This document shows positions 57,423-64,000 of a stretch of 64,000 nucleotides of DNA, one piece after another. Position numbers and translations under genes: made by a program. Location of the stretch: the NCBI RefSeq assembly GCF_963678635.1, contig NC_087069.1, forward strand, positions 3,858,166 through 3,922,165, written 5' to 3'. Positions within the stretch are counted from its first letter, which is position 1. Every line of letters starts with the position of its first letter. This DNA is from Symsagittifera roscoffensis (taxonomy: Eukaryota; Xenacoelomorpha; Acoela; Convolutidae). The notes below the pieces were generated by a model that was not told where the DNA came from, did not search any database, and worked only from the letters and a program-made list of their open reading frames with translations.

Positions 57423-57659
57423 CTATGTCAATCGTTTAATGACAAAAGGGGTTCTTTTTTGTGTTAGTTCTGAAATTTCTTTTCGATATTTTACTACGTC
57501 TTCTTTCCGAAGATCTCGAAGCTCTCCTCTTAATAGGTTTACTAAACAATCGCTCAGAAACTGAATGAAATCTTTTGGGCAATTAAGAATGAATTGTTTT
57601 CGAAGCCTTAGGGAAAATTTTTGAAATATTGGGAGAATAGAGACGTATTGTGAACTCAT
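57423..57659 (-). CDS. Polinton 78-aa basic protein, copy A
   Basis: MSSQYVSILPIFQKFSLRLR start; identical in both copies. Helical, basic, with CLVNLLRGELRDL followed by a Lys/Arg-rich end. Small proteins of this look ('ILP...LLRG/KGN...') placed before a 'VLIP' protein are common in Polintons and adintoviruses, where their role is uncharacterised. Its first 77 bases overlap the end of the ATPase gene in another frame; its TAG is separated by one T from the ATG of the 136-aa gene. A decayed homologue at 41.3-41.66 kb keeps the same core motifs. Confidence 0.7.
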   Translation of the reverse strand: MSSQYVSILPIFQKFSLRLRKQFILNCPKDFIQFLSDCLVNLLRGELRDLRKEDVVKYRKEISELTQKRTPFVIKRLT

Positions 57660-58305
57660 CGTCCAAAAACTTTGTCTCTATTCCAGCTGGTAAGTAAAAT
57701 TTTGTTGGAACTGAGCCACTATTAGTGCAATACCTAAGTGAATCAACTGTTTTTGGGGTTGAATCAATAAGTAAATGACCATAAGGAACGGATGTTGCAT
57801 CTTGATACCACTCTTTCAATTGAGATCCTAGACCTAGTTGTTGACCTAATGTATTGATTTGTAAAACATCCCTCGGCGACTTGAACAAGACTATGTGTGT
57901 ATTTTGTAACTCTACATCTCGTCCTAATTTGCTTTGATGAAATAAATTGTGTTTGATGTATATTGTATTCAGACCCCTGTGTCTCCCCGCAGTAGGAATT
58001 TTTACAAATTGTTTGGAGTTTGAAATTTCTTCACAAGAATCATCAAATATAAGCAAATACTTAGTTCCATTATTTGGGAGATTTTCAATCAAGTCAAAAT
58101 CTACTCCTTGGATAAATTTAAGGTTTTTTCTTTGCATTTGAATATAAAGAGGTTGATAATGTTGATAAAAATAAAAAATTTTGTCGAATGCTGGTTGAAA
58201 AGTACCAATTTTCAACCAATCAAAAATAAGATGCGACTTTCCAGATCCACTTGGTCCAACTAGGGAAATAAAAATTCCTTCTTTGGTAGATATTATTTTC
58301 TTCAT
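57583..58305 (-). CDS. Polinton packaging ATPase, copy A
   Basis: 240-aa FtsK/HerA-type (A32-like) genome-packaging ATPase. The ATG at 58305 is chosen because it gives MKKIISTKEGIF and overlaps the stop of the upstream gene as ATGA; the open frame extends 18 codons further upstream but only to a TTG. Walker A, GPSGSGKS, at residues 17-24; Walker B, LLIFDD, at 84-89; a conserved Asn-containing strand, LNTIYIKHNLF, follows. It would drive the element DNA into a preformed capsid. Intact. Differs from copy B at one residue seen (Ile/Ser55). Confidence 0.88.
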   Translation of the reverse strand: MKKIISTKEGIFISLVGPSGSGKSHLIFDWLKIGTFQPAFDKIFYFYQHYQPLYIQMQRKNLKFIQGVDFDLIENLPNNGTKYLLIFDDSCEEISNSKQFVKIPTAGRHRGLNTIYIKHNLFHQSKLGRDVELQNTHIVLFKSPRDVLQINTLGQQLGLGSQLKEWYQDATSVPYGHLLIDSTPKTVDSLRYCTNSGSVPTKFYLPAGIETKFLDDEFTIRLYSPNISKIFPKASKTIHS

Positions 58306-58565
58306 AGCTTTGGAGAAGGTAGAATATAACCGACTGTACTTGATAAAATAGCTACCCAAACTGTTGTTTCTTCACATGTTGTGGATAACATAATTCGAAC
58401 GATTGCAAAAATAGCATCAAAACTATATCAAAAAAATTGGCACAAAAAAACTAAAAGAGATCTATTATATGTACGTCCAAACAATTTCCATGATTTTCGT
58501 TCATGATTTTCTTCATCAAAAACAAAATTTCCTAAATTTACGGACTTGTCACATTGATCGACCAT
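58302..58565 (-). pseudogene. 87-aa two-segment membrane protein, copy A, in-frame stop
   Basis: ATG at 58565 (MVDQCDKSVNLGNFVFDEEN), just after a CTTTTTAG splice-acceptor-like site. One reading frame runs to the TGA at 58302-58304, interrupted only by TGA at 58428-58430. Hydrophobic segments: SLLVFLCQFF at the stop, and TTVWVAILSSTVGYILPSPK at the C-terminus. Both tandem copies share the stop, so it predates the duplication or is tolerated. The final TGA overlaps the ATPase start (ATGA). Small membrane proteins with this 'CEE-TVWV...YILPSP' ending accompany ATPases in related elements; function unknown. Confidence 0.6.
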
Positions 58566-58643
58566 CTTAACTCTAAAAAGAAAAAGTTGACAATGAAATT
58601 TAATTAAAGTTTGAAAATGGTAGTACATTAAGAATAATATAAT

Positions 58644-58892
58644 TTACAATTTGTTAAAAAAACATCGAGACCATGTTCCGTATGCAAATGCTTTTCTTTC
58701 TGCACAGTGAAGAGTTTTTACATGACGAAATGGGTAGTTGCTACACCTCCAATCATATTCTTCATCTTTGAATATCAAAAACTGAACTTTAGGGCAAGCG
58801 TAGTCATCCAAATTAATAATCTTTGTTTCCAAAAATTCTGATAGAATCTTACATTTTTCATAACCTTTTGCAAAAAATTCCGTGTCTGTGGC
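58644..58892 (-). pseudogene. Exonuclease-like protein, copy A, N-terminally truncated
   Basis: C-terminal ~82 codons of the 156-aa protein encoded at 62653-63123 (from TDTEFFAKGYEKCKI to the end). The duplication junction removes the N-terminus, including the DIE motif, and fuses it to core-gene sequence in a different frame. Confidence 0.8.
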
Positions 58893-59257
58893 TTGCGAGA
58901 GCGACTGATTTTTGAACTACTCTTTTGAGAAATGGTTCTTCTTGTTCTACGCTTGGGTTTCTTTTTTCCACCTCCCAGCTGTTTTCGAAGTGTTTTTGTT
59001 CCAATATCTTTTGCAAACGTTTTGAGCTTTTTTCGTCCACTGACAACTTCTCCAATCTCTGGAGCGGCAATTTCAAATAAATCTGCTCCGATTCTTTTTG
59101 CAGCTGGGACTATATATTTTTTATTGAAGGGAATTGCAGTTCTCCCAAGAGTTTGTGCAAGAGCACCAAAACCTCTTCCACGCTGCCTTGCATGTCCACG
59201 AAAAATAGGGAAATTAGCTGAACTTTGAGCAACTATTTCGTATGAAGTATAAATCAA
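58893..59257 (-). pseudogene. Polinton basic core protein, copy B, C-terminally truncated
   Basis: Carries the ancestral basic frame: FEIAAPEIGEVVSGRKKL, KTLRKQLGGGKKKPKRRTRR, ISQKSSSKISRSRK. The duplication junction at 58893 then replaces the last residues and the ATGA junction to the capsid with out-of-frame exonuclease-gene sequence (open to 58775). It starts at a TTG overlapping the penton stop, and no ATG is available nearby. The basic half resembles DNA-binding core proteins. Only the last dozen residues are lost, but the gene is separated from its natural downstream partner, the capsid gene. Confidence 0.65.
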
Positions 59258-60081
59258 AAATGTTTATCCGAAATCTTGCGAAACAAGAGGACAACTCGTG
59301 TAATTCCTACGGACACAAAAGGAATTTTTTCACCTGTAGTATCCCTTAGTTCTATTTTTATGCTGTGGAAAGAGTTTTTTAATAGTTTTTTAAATTGTAG
59401 ATTTGTGAAGGATTGACAGTTCATGTACTGTCCTGTAGATATTATGTCTCCATTTTTTACTTTGGAAATGAAAGGAATACAACGCAGTAATGGAGTTTTT
59501 GTATCGCCTACTATATTATATTCTATAATATCACTATAAATCATTAAGGAATGTATTCTTATAATGTCGTAAGAATACTGAGGATAATGTGGTCCTTTTC
59601 CTTTCATTATAACACCTGTCTGATTTTGCTCTAAATCACAACCAAAAATGTGACTCAAATCAGCACTTTGAATTATAAACACTGATTGATCCTCAGGTAA
59701 ATGAATGGCAACTTTTTGTGTAATCTTATCTACTGATACATAAATTCCGTTATATTCATATTTTTGTGCTCCTATACGTTTTCGAACTTTGTCATTCATG
59801 GCTACAACTATATCAACAATACTTGGATACAATCCAGGTTCAACATGCATCGGTTGAATTTTTCTTTTTTCCTCAGGACTTTCTCGTCCATCTACGAAAA
59901 TAAACGTTCCCTCTGTAACGTTTTGGTACAAAGAAGGGTACGATATTTCTGAAATAGCAACCTCCCATTCTCCTTTTAGATGTATTTGTTGCGTTAGAAA
60001 ATTTGTAAAGGAACTAAGACTGTTATTCGGATAACAACTAAAAGAAGCATTAGAAACTAGCTCAATAGTAAAAGAATCCAT
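59254..60081 (-). CDS. Polinton penton (minor capsid) protein, copy B
   Basis: 275 aa from the ATG at 60081, full length and unbroken; domain features as for copy A (single jelly-roll with WEVAISEISYPSLY near residue 50 and SVGITRVVLLFRK at the end). It lies 43 bases after the integrase stop. That spacer contains a GGTAAGT donor-like sequence but no matching acceptor was found before the ATG. Confidence 0.85.
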   Translation of the reverse strand: MDSFTIELVSNASFSCYPNNSLSSFTNFLTQQIHLKGEWEVAISEISYPSLYQNVTEGTFIFVDGRESPEEKRKIQPMHVEPGLYPSIVDIVVAMNDKVRKRIGAQKYEYNGIYVSVDKITQKVAIHLPEDQSVFIIQSADLSHIFGCDLEQNQTGVIMKGKGPHYPQYSYDIIRIHSLMIYSDIIEYNIVGDTKTPLLRCIPFISKVKNGDIISTGQYMNCQSFTNLQFKKLLKNSFHSIKIELRDTTGEKIPFVSVGITRVVLLFRKISDKHF

Positions 60082-60124
60082 GACAACTGATCGATAAAAA
60101 CTCAATTTAAAAAATGACTTACCA

Positions 60125-61066
60125 CTAATCTGAACATTTTCTCAGCTCTTTTTCATGAAATTTTCCCAGTATTTCTTCTTTTTCGAGATCTTTGATGATG
60201 TATGTTGGAGGTTTTTTTGTAGATATTGCCGAAATTTCAAAAATTTCATCTGTAAACTGTGTCTTGTATCCTTTTCGGAACGGAATATCATTTTTTGAAA
60301 TTCTAACTCTATCACCAATTTTGAATTTTGGTTTAATATATTTCTTGAATGATTTGTTATACAATATTGATAAAAAATCACTGTTTTTCACATCTCTGGG
60401 AGATTTTCCAATTGATCGATTTTTGCGGCAGTTCAATGTAGAAACAAACTGCTGCAATTTGGGGATAAATTTTTCACCATGATCTTCAATGTAACGATAT
60501 ATTATATGTTTTAAAGACTGAATTGCTCTGTCTGCAAATGCAGCTTTGGTTTCACTCATTGTTGAGTAAACTACAATGTCTTTCTCCTTGCAAATCTTTT
60601 TAAAAGTTCCCCCATATTCTGTTCCTTTATCAACCCAAAGTTTTTCAGGAGTGTTTTTTTGAGAAATCATTTTTCTAAAAGCTTGTAAAGTGTCTTTGGC
60701 ATACTTTGTTTTCATTGTTTGAACTCTGACAAATCTCGAAAAAATATCTACAGCAACTAATAAATACTTGACTCCATTGATTTGACTAGCTAACTTGTCT
60801 ACAAAAGCCAAGTCCATCCACCAGATTTCATTGATATTTTTAGAAAACGCTTGAAGTCTTCGGAAAGACCTGATTGGTGGACCAAATTTTGTATACGATG
60901 TCTTGGTTTGTAAAAACTTTTCTACTTTCTTTTTTGATAAACCACTCGCTTTACTCAAGTTTTGAATAGAACCGTACGCAGCTCTGCCCCTAGATTACAA
61001 TCTGTTTAGTCTTACCTTTTCAGATTTTGAAAGGGATCCAAGTTCCTCTATCTTTTGCTTTAGCAT
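60125..61066 (-). pseudogene. Polinton retroviral-type integrase, copy B, one in-frame stop
   Basis: 313-codon DDE integrase from the ATG at 61066, which lies inside the end of the 136-aa gene (47-base overlap). Residue 24 is followed within five codons by TAA (60995-60997); downstream the frame is open for 278 codons. Catalytic core: Asp85 in NEIWWMDLAF, Asp146 in LWVDKGTEYGG, and position 179 in AAFADRAIQSL, where Asp (GAC, 60530-60532) stands in place of the usual Glu. The C-terminal module, KPKFKIGDRVRISKNDIPF to YIIKDLEKEEILGKF, is SH3/chromo-like. It would insert the linear element into host DNA. The stop and the Glu-to-Asp change both suggest loss of activity. Confidence 0.87.
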
Positions 61067-61430
61067 TCTTGTTATTAACAAGTTTACGAGGAATATGTGT
61101 TGCTTCCAAAATAGTAAAGTAAATATCTGGAAAATCGGTATTTTTTCGCTTTAGTGCACACACAAAGTCTACAATAGATTCTTTTGTATCTCGATATTTC
61201 AATATAATACTGTCTGACTGGCTGATTTTAATTCTAGGAGAATTCAAAATTAAATCATTAATATGCTTATTGTTGCTCGTTTTCAACCTCGCATTTACAG
61301 CACTGTAAACAGAATCAAAATTTTTTGGTACAATCTCCTCTTTTTCTTGCTTTTGTTCCAATTTTTGTTTTCTTGGAAGTGTACTTTGTGATTGATAAAC
61401 TGAGTACGGAATTAAAACAAACTGTTCCAT
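61020..61430 (-). CDS. Polinton 136-aa protein, copy B
   Basis: Intact frame from ATG (MEQFVLIPYSVYQSQ) to a stop inside the start of the integrase gene. Layout: a short hydrophobic 'VLIP' start, a Lys/Glu/Gln-rich linker (KQKLEQKQEKEEIVPK), a central helical part with LILNSPRIKISQSD, and a basic end (NAKAKDRGTWIPFKI). Similar 'VLIP...' proteins with an 'L-x-x-S-x-x-I-x-W/S' element are frequent in Polintons and adintoviruses but uncharacterised. Coupling to the 78-aa gene (one-base gap) suggests the two products act together. Confidence 0.65.
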   Translation of the reverse strand: MEQFVLIPYSVYQSQSTLPRKQKLEQKQEKEEIVPKNFDSVYSAVNARLKTSNNKHINDLILNSPRIKISQSDSIILKYRDTKESIVDFVCALKRKNTDFPDIYFTILEATHIPRKLVNNKNAKAKDRGTWIPFKI

Positions 61431-61431
61431 A

Positions 61432-61668
61432 CTATGTCAATCGTTTAATGACAAAAGGGGTTCTTTTTTGTGTTAGTTCTGAAATTTCTTTTCGATATTT
61501 TACTACGTCTTCTTTCCGAAGATCTCGAAGCTCTCCTCTTAATAGGTTTACTAAACAATCGCTCAGAAACTGAATGAAATCTTTTGGGCAATTAAGAATG
61601 AATTGTTTTCGAAGCCTTAGGGAAAATTTTTGAAATATTGGGAGAATAGAGACGTATTGTGAACTCAT
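61432..61668 (-). CDS. Polinton 78-aa basic protein, copy B
   Basis: Identical to copy A at 57423-57659. ATG at 61668; 77-base overlap with the ATPase gene; TAG followed after one base by the ATG of the 136-aa gene. Confidence 0.7.
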   Translation of the reverse strand: MSSQYVSILPIFQKFSLRLRKQFILNCPKDFIQFLSDCLVNLLRGELRDLRKEDVVKYRKEISELTQKRTPFVIKRLT

Positions 61669-62314
61669 CGTCCAAAAACTTTGTCTCTATTCCAGCTGGT
61701 AAGTAAAATTTTGTTGGAACTGAGCCACTATTAGTGCAATACCTAAGTGAATCAACTGTTTTTGGGGTTGAATCAATAAGTAAATGACCATAAGGAACGG
61801 ATGTTGCATCTTGATACCACTCTTTCAATTGAGATCCTAGACCTAGTTGTTGACCTAATGTATTGATTTGTAAAACATCCCTCGGCGACTTGAACAAGAC
61901 TATGTGTGTATTTTGTAACTCTACATCTCGTCCTAATTTGCTTTGATGAAATAAATTGTGTTTGATGTATATTGTATTCAGACCCCTGTGTCTCCCCGCA
62001 GTAGGAATTTTTACAAATTGTTTGGAGTTTGAAATTTCTTCACAAGAATCATCAAATATAAGCAAATACTTAGTTCCATTATTTGGGAGATTTTCAATCA
62101 AGTCAAAATCTACTCCTTGGATAAATTTAAGGTTTTTTCTTTGCATTTGACTATAAAGAGGTTGATAATGTTGATAAAAATAAAAAATTTTGTCGAATGC
62201 TGGTTGAAAAGTACCAATTTTCAACCAATCAAAAATAAGATGCGACTTTCCAGATCCACTTGGTCCAACTAGGGAAATAAAAATTCCTTCTTTGGTAGAT
62301 ATTATTTTCTTCAT
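61592..62314 (-). CDS. Polinton packaging ATPase, copy B
   Basis: 240 aa, intact, from the ATG at 62314 overlapping the stop of the 87-aa gene (ATGA at 62311-62314). Walker A GPSGSGKS at residues 17-24, Walker B LLIFDD at 84-89, LNTIYIKHNLF beyond it. Same role and family as copy A. Family length in Polintons is usually 220-260 aa, so it is full length. Confidence 0.88.
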   Translation of the reverse strand: MKKIISTKEGIFISLVGPSGSGKSHLIFDWLKIGTFQPAFDKIFYFYQHYQPLYSQMQRKNLKFIQGVDFDLIENLPNNGTKYLLIFDDSCEEISNSKQFVKIPTAGRHRGLNTIYIKHNLFHQSKLGRDVELQNTHIVLFKSPRDVLQINTLGQQLGLGSQLKEWYQDATSVPYGHLLIDSTPKTVDSLRYCTNSGSVPTKFYLPAGIETKFLDDEFTIRLYSPNISKIFPKASKTIHS

Positions 62315-62574
62315 AGCTTTGGAGAAGGTAGAATATAACCGACTGTACTTGATAAAATAGCTACCCAAACTGTTGTTTCTTCACATGTTGTGGATAACAT
62401 AATTCGAACGATTGCAAAAATAGCATCAAAACTATATCAAAAAAATTGGCACAAAAAAACTAAAAGAGATCTATTATATGTACGTCCAAACAATTTCCAT
62501 GATTTTCGTTCATGATTTTCTTCATCAAAAACAAAATTTCCTAAATTTACGGACTTGTCACATTGATCGACCAT
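62311..62574 (-). pseudogene. 87-aa two-segment membrane protein, copy B, in-frame stop
   Basis: As copy A, with the same TGA (62437-62439) after 45 codons. Upstream is a pyrimidine-rich CTTTTTAG acceptor-like site at about 62582-62589, 8 bases before the ATG at 62574, which may define the 5' end of the mRNA by cis- or trans-splicing. Confidence 0.6.
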
Positions 62575-62652
62575 CCTAACTCTAAAAAGAAAAAGTTGAC
62601 AATGAAATTTAATTAAAGTTTGAAAATGGTAGTACATTAAGAATAATATAAT

Positions 62653-63123
62653 TTACAATTTGTTAAAAAAACATCGAGACCATGTTCCGTATGCAAATGA
62701 TTTTCTTTCTGCACAGTGAAGAGTTTTTACATGACGAAATGGGTAGTTGCTACACCTCCAATCATATTCTTCATCTTTGAATATCAAAAACTGAACTTTA
62801 GGGCAAGCGTAGTCATCCAAATTAATAATCTTTGTTTCCAAAAATTCTGATGGAATCTTACATTTTTCATAACCTTTTGCAAAAAATTCCGTGTCTGTGG
62901 CTTCTAGATTTTCCATTAATTTTTCAAGTTCAGTATATTTTTCGTAACCACTGCTCCAATTGATTCCATGAAGTTGCTGTGTACACCAAAAAGATTGGGA
63001 TGTTGGTTTGAATTTTTTGGGAGGAAGAAAGGAATATCCTTCTGTTTGTCCATCCTTATAAACTCCTAATTCTTTCACTATATTGCTTTCGATACATTCA
63101 ATATCCAAAACAACTAGACTCAT
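62653..63123 (-). CDS. Possible DEDD-type exonuclease-like protein, 156 aa
   Basis: ATG at 63123. The N-terminus MSLVVLDIECIESNIVKELG has the D-x-E layout of exonuclease motif I of the DnaQ/DEDD superfamily (VxDIExxxxxIVxxG). Further on are TEFFAKGYEKCKI, NLDDYACPKV and HCAERKSFAYG; the Asp residues of the middle block and the His-Cys-Ala near the end could stand for motifs II and III, but the last motif lacks an Asp at the usual place. Cys/His richness (CSNYPFRHVKTLHCAERK) alternatively suggests a metal-binding end. Intact; complete only here. It precedes the membrane protein and ATPase, 40 bases after the 134-aa gene. Function is inferred and unproven. Confidence 0.5.
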   Translation of the reverse strand: MSLVVLDIECIESNIVKELGVYKDGQTEGYSFLPPKKFKPTSQSFWCTQQLHGINWSSGYEKYTELEKLMENLEATDTEFFAKGYEKCKIPSEFLETKIINLDDYACPKVQFLIFKDEEYDWRCSNYPFRHVKTLHCAERKSFAYGTWSRCFFNKL

Positions 63124-63163
63124 TCTGTTAACTGATTTCTCTGGAGTTTTTTGTTAAAAATGA

Positions 63164-63568
63164 TCAACAATCAAACAATGCATATACTGATGAAGCAAAT
63201 ATTTTAACATATAAACAAAAAAATAATCCAGTCACGTGACCAAGAAAGCATGAACTGGGGAGACTAGGTGCAACATAACAATACCCAGGACGTTTTTTTG
63301 TAATAGATTTCACAGATCCAGCAGAGTCATGTAGAATTGCATGTAGTCTAAAAATTTTGGAGTTTGCAAAAAAGTAATCCAAACAGGAATTTCCGTATCC
63401 AATTAGTCCTCCAAAAGGAAAATTATGGTCCATTTCTTTTAAATTTATGTCCGGATCCAAAACAATACAGGTATAAAGAAATAAATTTTTTCTTTTTGTA
63501 TTTGATGAAAAATCTTGCCTAATAATCTCAAAAACTCTTAGAATTTCATTCAATTTCTGTACGTTCAT
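63164..63568 (-). CDS. Hypothetical Polinton protein, 134 aa
   Basis: Intact frame from ATG (MNVQKLNEILRVFEIIRQDF). It contains a Gly-rich turn followed by a His-Asp pair: FPFGGLIGYGNSCLDYFF, then FRLHAILHDSAGSV and PGYCYVAPSLPSSCFLGHVT, with a hydrophobic stretch GLFFCLYVKIFASSVYALF at the C-terminus. The G-x-G-N ... R-x-H-x-x-x-H-D order is loosely reminiscent of small calcium-dependent phospholipase-like domains found in some virions, but the match is too weak to assign. It overlaps the preceding gene by 23 bases, so it belongs to the same unit. Confidence 0.55.
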   Translation of the reverse strand: MNVQKLNEILRVFEIIRQDFSSNTKRKNLFLYTCIVLDPDINLKEMDHNFPFGGLIGYGNSCLDYFFANSKIFRLHAILHDSAGSVKSITKKRPGYCYVAPSLPSSCFLGHVTGLFFCLYVKIFASSVYALFDC

Positions 63569-64000
63569 TTTCTACAGTGCATTCGTCAATAATGATACAA
63601 GATTTTTTGAAGGTCTCTACATAACCTAGTAATGAAGGAAGCATATCAAGTAATTTATCATATTCTTCTCTTTGTAGTTGTAAAGATTGATTATTTTTCC
63701 ATTGATTTCCATTTCTACGATATTCTACAAGATCTATTTTTTTGGTATCAGATCGGTATCCTATGTAAATTTTTCTTCTACCATTATGCAGAGTCCACTC
63801 AAAGTGAGATATTTGTGAGTCTACGTCCAAACTCTGCAAGTTTGGTAAATTTTGAGATTCTATAATTGTTAGTGAAATTTTTTGGGATTTTTCTTCAAGA
63901 ACAATATGAAAAAGTCCCAATTCATTGTGAAGTTTTAAGAGTAAATTTCTTGAAAAACCAATACTAAAGGAAAATTGATTTTGAGGATAAAAAGTTAAAT
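63546..64000 (-). CDS. Unidentified Polinton protein, 5' end outside window
   Basis: The frame is open from the window edge (LTFYPQNQFSFSIGFSRNLL at 63941-63998) to the TGA at 63546, so at least 151 codons belong to it; an apparent start at 63920 is only a TTG. Visible features: LLLKLHNELGLFHIVLEEK, WTLHNGRRKIYIGYRSD, an amphipathic Gln/Glu/Leu-rich helix (QSLQLQREEYDKLLDMLPSL) and an acidic end (IIIDECTVENERTEIE). No family recognised. It overlaps the 134-aa gene by 23 bases and is the first visible gene of the - strand block. Confidence 0.5.
   Translation of the reverse strand, partial: LTFYPQNQFSFSIGFSRNLLLKLHNELGLFHIVLEEKSQKISLTIIESQNLPNLQSLDVDSQISHFEWTLHNGRRKIYIGYRSDTKKIDLVEYRRNGNQWKNNQSLQLQREEYDKLLDMLPSLLGYVETFKKSCIIIDECTVENERTEIE

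Larger units (their letters stand above)
54893..58892 (-). repeat. 4.0-kb tandem duplication, copy A
   Basis: Direct duplicate of 58893-62901. The junction at 58893-58894 joins the core gene to the interior of the exonuclease-like gene with a 2-base overlap (TT). The copies differ by a 10-bp deletion near 55039, one-base length changes in homopolymers near 56366, 56647 and 57175, and a few substitutions, for example in the penton (near 55887 and 56030), in the integrase (56988) and in the ATPase (near 58143). Confidence 0.95.
58893..62901 (-). repeat. 4.0-kb tandem duplication, copy B
   Basis: Upstream (in transcription) member of the pair with 54893-58892. It holds core, penton, integrase, 136-aa, 78-aa, ATPase, 87-aa membrane protein and the C-terminal part of the exonuclease-like gene. 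Confidence 0.95.

Noticed and set aside
58305-58359. Longer ATPase with 18 extra N-terminal residues
   Set aside because: The upstream first codon is TTG, while the ATG at 58305 forms an ATGA junction with the preceding gene and matches the family's usual beginning.
58775-59257. 160-codon core fusion protein
   Set aside because: The tail after the duplication junction is exonuclease-gene DNA read in a wrong frame; it is an accident of the tandem joint.
60960-61020. A 26-base intron in the integrase (GTAAGA to TAATCTAG)
   Set aside because: Too short for known nematode introns, and its removal would put the downstream integrase out of frame.

Overview
The window is AT-rich eukaryotic DNA, most likely nematode. 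The grounds are the TTTTTAG and TTTTCAG splice-acceptor-like sites, the absence of bacterial-style gene starts, and a capsid gene of the type often annotated 'F54H12.2-like' after a C. elegans locus. I recognise no intact host gene. Almost everything identifiable is mobile-element DNA, dominated by a Polinton/Maverick, a large self-synthesising virus-like DNA transposon.

Layout. 1-15.7 kb (+ strand): head-to-tail repeat units carrying broken copies of the Polinton protein-primed DNA polymerase B (PolB). The copy at 12.2-15.0 kb is the most complete, and a scrap of core/capsid sequence lies at 0.3-0.65 kb. 15.7-17.1 kb: an unidentified decayed coding tract and a possible Tc1-like transposase relic. 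18.6-22.1 kb: a long diverged tandem array. 22-35.6 kb: two to three copies of an unidentified repeat (perhaps the 5' part of an LTR element) with three ~270-bp inverted repeats, interleaved with decayed Polinton integrase, penton and core fragments. 34.8-38.5 kb: a longer decayed Polinton block (integrase, penton, core, major capsid, small membrane protein). 41.2-47.2 kb: scattered Polinton scraps in both orientations around a LINE-like relic. 47.2-51.4 kb: a decayed Ty3/gypsy-type element with a long integrase reading frame. 51.4-52.8 kb: repeats.

52.8-64 kb (- strand) is the best-preserved part. Read in the direction of transcription, from 64 kb downward, it holds a gene running off the window, a 134-aa protein, a possible DEDD-type exonuclease, an 87-aa membrane protein, the packaging ATPase, 78-aa and 136-aa proteins, retroviral-type integrase, penton (minor capsid), basic core protein, major capsid protein (MCP), a small membrane protein and an adenain-like cysteine protease. 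A ~4.0-kb stretch from core to exonuclease is duplicated in tandem. Together these genes would build, mature and fill a capsid and integrate the genome, but each duplicate carries different inactivating changes.

The most unusual signals are: stop/start overlaps (ATGA, TTGA) between successive genes, suggesting a coupled polycistronic message in a eukaryotic element; a Glu-to-Asp change at the third catalytic position of both best integrase copies, while decayed relatives keep Glu; a stop codon at one integrase position in four of five copies; PolB copies whose motif C is replaced by a 21-bp copy of sequence from elsewhere in the gene; and a small membrane/Cys-rich reading frame kept in two diverged copies. 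All protein assignments come from motif reading without database searches.
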